13,289 bases of DNA from an uncultured Bacteroidales bacterium. GTDB taxonomy: Bacteria; Bacteroidota; Bacteroidia; Bacteroidales; WCHB1-69. Made by a program: the position numbers and the translations under genes. Under the pieces are notes generated by a model, which saw only the letters and a program-made list of their open reading frames with translations, was not told the origin of the DNA and searched no databases. This document shows, piece by piece, positions 12,988 through 13,289 of this stretch (the stretch's first letter is position 1; every line of letters starts with the position of its first letter). The stretch lies in assembly GCA_946407715.1 (NCBI GenBank), contig CAMJPH010000069.1:1-13289 (forward strand), in the 5' to 3' direction.

Positions 12988-13289
12988 TCACCGATACCTC
13001 TTCCGGAACTCCGAAGGCGACATCCCCTCCTGACGCTTGAAGAACTGTCCGAAAGCTGACTGGTCCGGGAAGCCGAACTGGTCGGCAATCTGCTGGTGGG
13101 TCATCTCGGTAGTCAGCAGGGCGTTCTTGATTTGGCCGATTAAAAACTGATGGATAAGTGCTTTCGGTGTTTTGCCGGTTTCCTTTTTGCAGACTTTGAA
13201 GAGGTAACGCTCTGACACGCAGAGTTTGTCGGCATAGTAGGTGATATTGCGGCATCCTGATGGAGTGTTTTCGCCGACCAGCTCGAAAA
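12988..13289 (-). CDS. AraC-family transcriptional regulator, N-terminal part beyond the window
   Basis: The last 100 or so residues of an AraC protein, open to the window edge: ITYYADKLCVSERYLFKVCKKETGKTP (first helix-turn-helix) and MTHQQIADQFGFPDQSAFGQFFKRQEGMSPSEFRKRYR (second), ending with TGA at 12988-12990. It closely resembles the plus-strand AraC protein at 10226-11053. The frame stays open upstream of the internal GTG at 13218, so the real start lies outside. About 240 bp without a gene separate it from the NTF2-like start (12746-12987); there I see only AT-rich sequence and a weak CACTTTTG -7-like box (12779-12786) for the NTF2-like gene. Confidence 0.9.
   Translation of the reverse strand, partial: FELVGENTPSGCRNITYYADKLCVSERYLFKVCKKETGKTPKALIHQFLIGQIKNALLTTEMTHQQIADQFGFPDQSAFGQFFKRQEGMSPSEFRKRYR

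Noticed and set aside
12764..13033. 89-codon plus-strand frame between the NTF2-like gene and the partial AraC gene
   Set aside because: No recognisable domain, no promoter, and it overlaps the 3' end of the partial AraC gene.

Overview
The window looks like chromosomal DNA from a member of the order Bacteroidales (phylum Bacteroidota). The signs are repeated -7 boxes of the TAnnTTTG type (most often TATTTTTGC), A-rich leaders with weak Shine-Dalgarno sequences, a secreted protein with a type IX secretion (T9SS) type A C-terminal signal, a DUF4143 ATPase, and many AraC-family regulators. The genus cannot be fixed from the sequence alone.

Layout. 1-977 is the 5' two thirds of a cytosolic PepD-type dipeptidase, cut by the window edge. 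1005-2210 is an AT-richer AAA ATPase of the DUF4143 family, controlled from a region with two similar palindromes 39 bp apart. 2211-2573 has no convincing gene; it holds those palindromes, a doubtful 34-codon ORF, an 11-bp inverted repeat and a 33-bp-period array. 2574-3137 is a flavin reductase-like protein and 3317-4168 an AraC regulator. A second copy of the 33-bp array lies between these two genes. Both arrays start within a few bases of a stop codon.

4313-6277 (+) encodes a secreted parallel beta-helix protein resembling the Cthe_2159 carbohydrate-binding family, with signal peptide and T9SS-like tail. Its 3' end overlaps by 17 bp the convergent gene 6261-7109, a CX5R tyrosine/dual-specificity phosphatase. 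7211-9200 (-) is a probable type II restriction-modification pair. A clear cytosine-C5 methyltransferase comes first, overlapping a downstream gene that is probably the endonuclease. A hairpin terminator (9284-9319) separates it from a two-domain lipocalin-like lipoprotein (9350-10042).

10226-13289 is a regulator-rich area: a plus-strand AraC gene, a 5'-truncated AraC remnant, a complete AraC gene directly upstream of that remnant in the same frame, an NTF2-like/lumazine-binding-like small protein, and the 3' part of another AraC gene at the edge.

How the genes may work together. The restriction-modification pair is the only evident functional unit. The AraC genes probably control neighbours (flavin reductase, beta-helix protein, lipoprotein, NTF2-like protein), but that is inferred from position. 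I did not find a clearly new defence or catalytic system. The least explained signals are the twin 33-bp arrays, the paired palindromes at the ATPase promoter, and the in-frame AraC double-domain arrangement.
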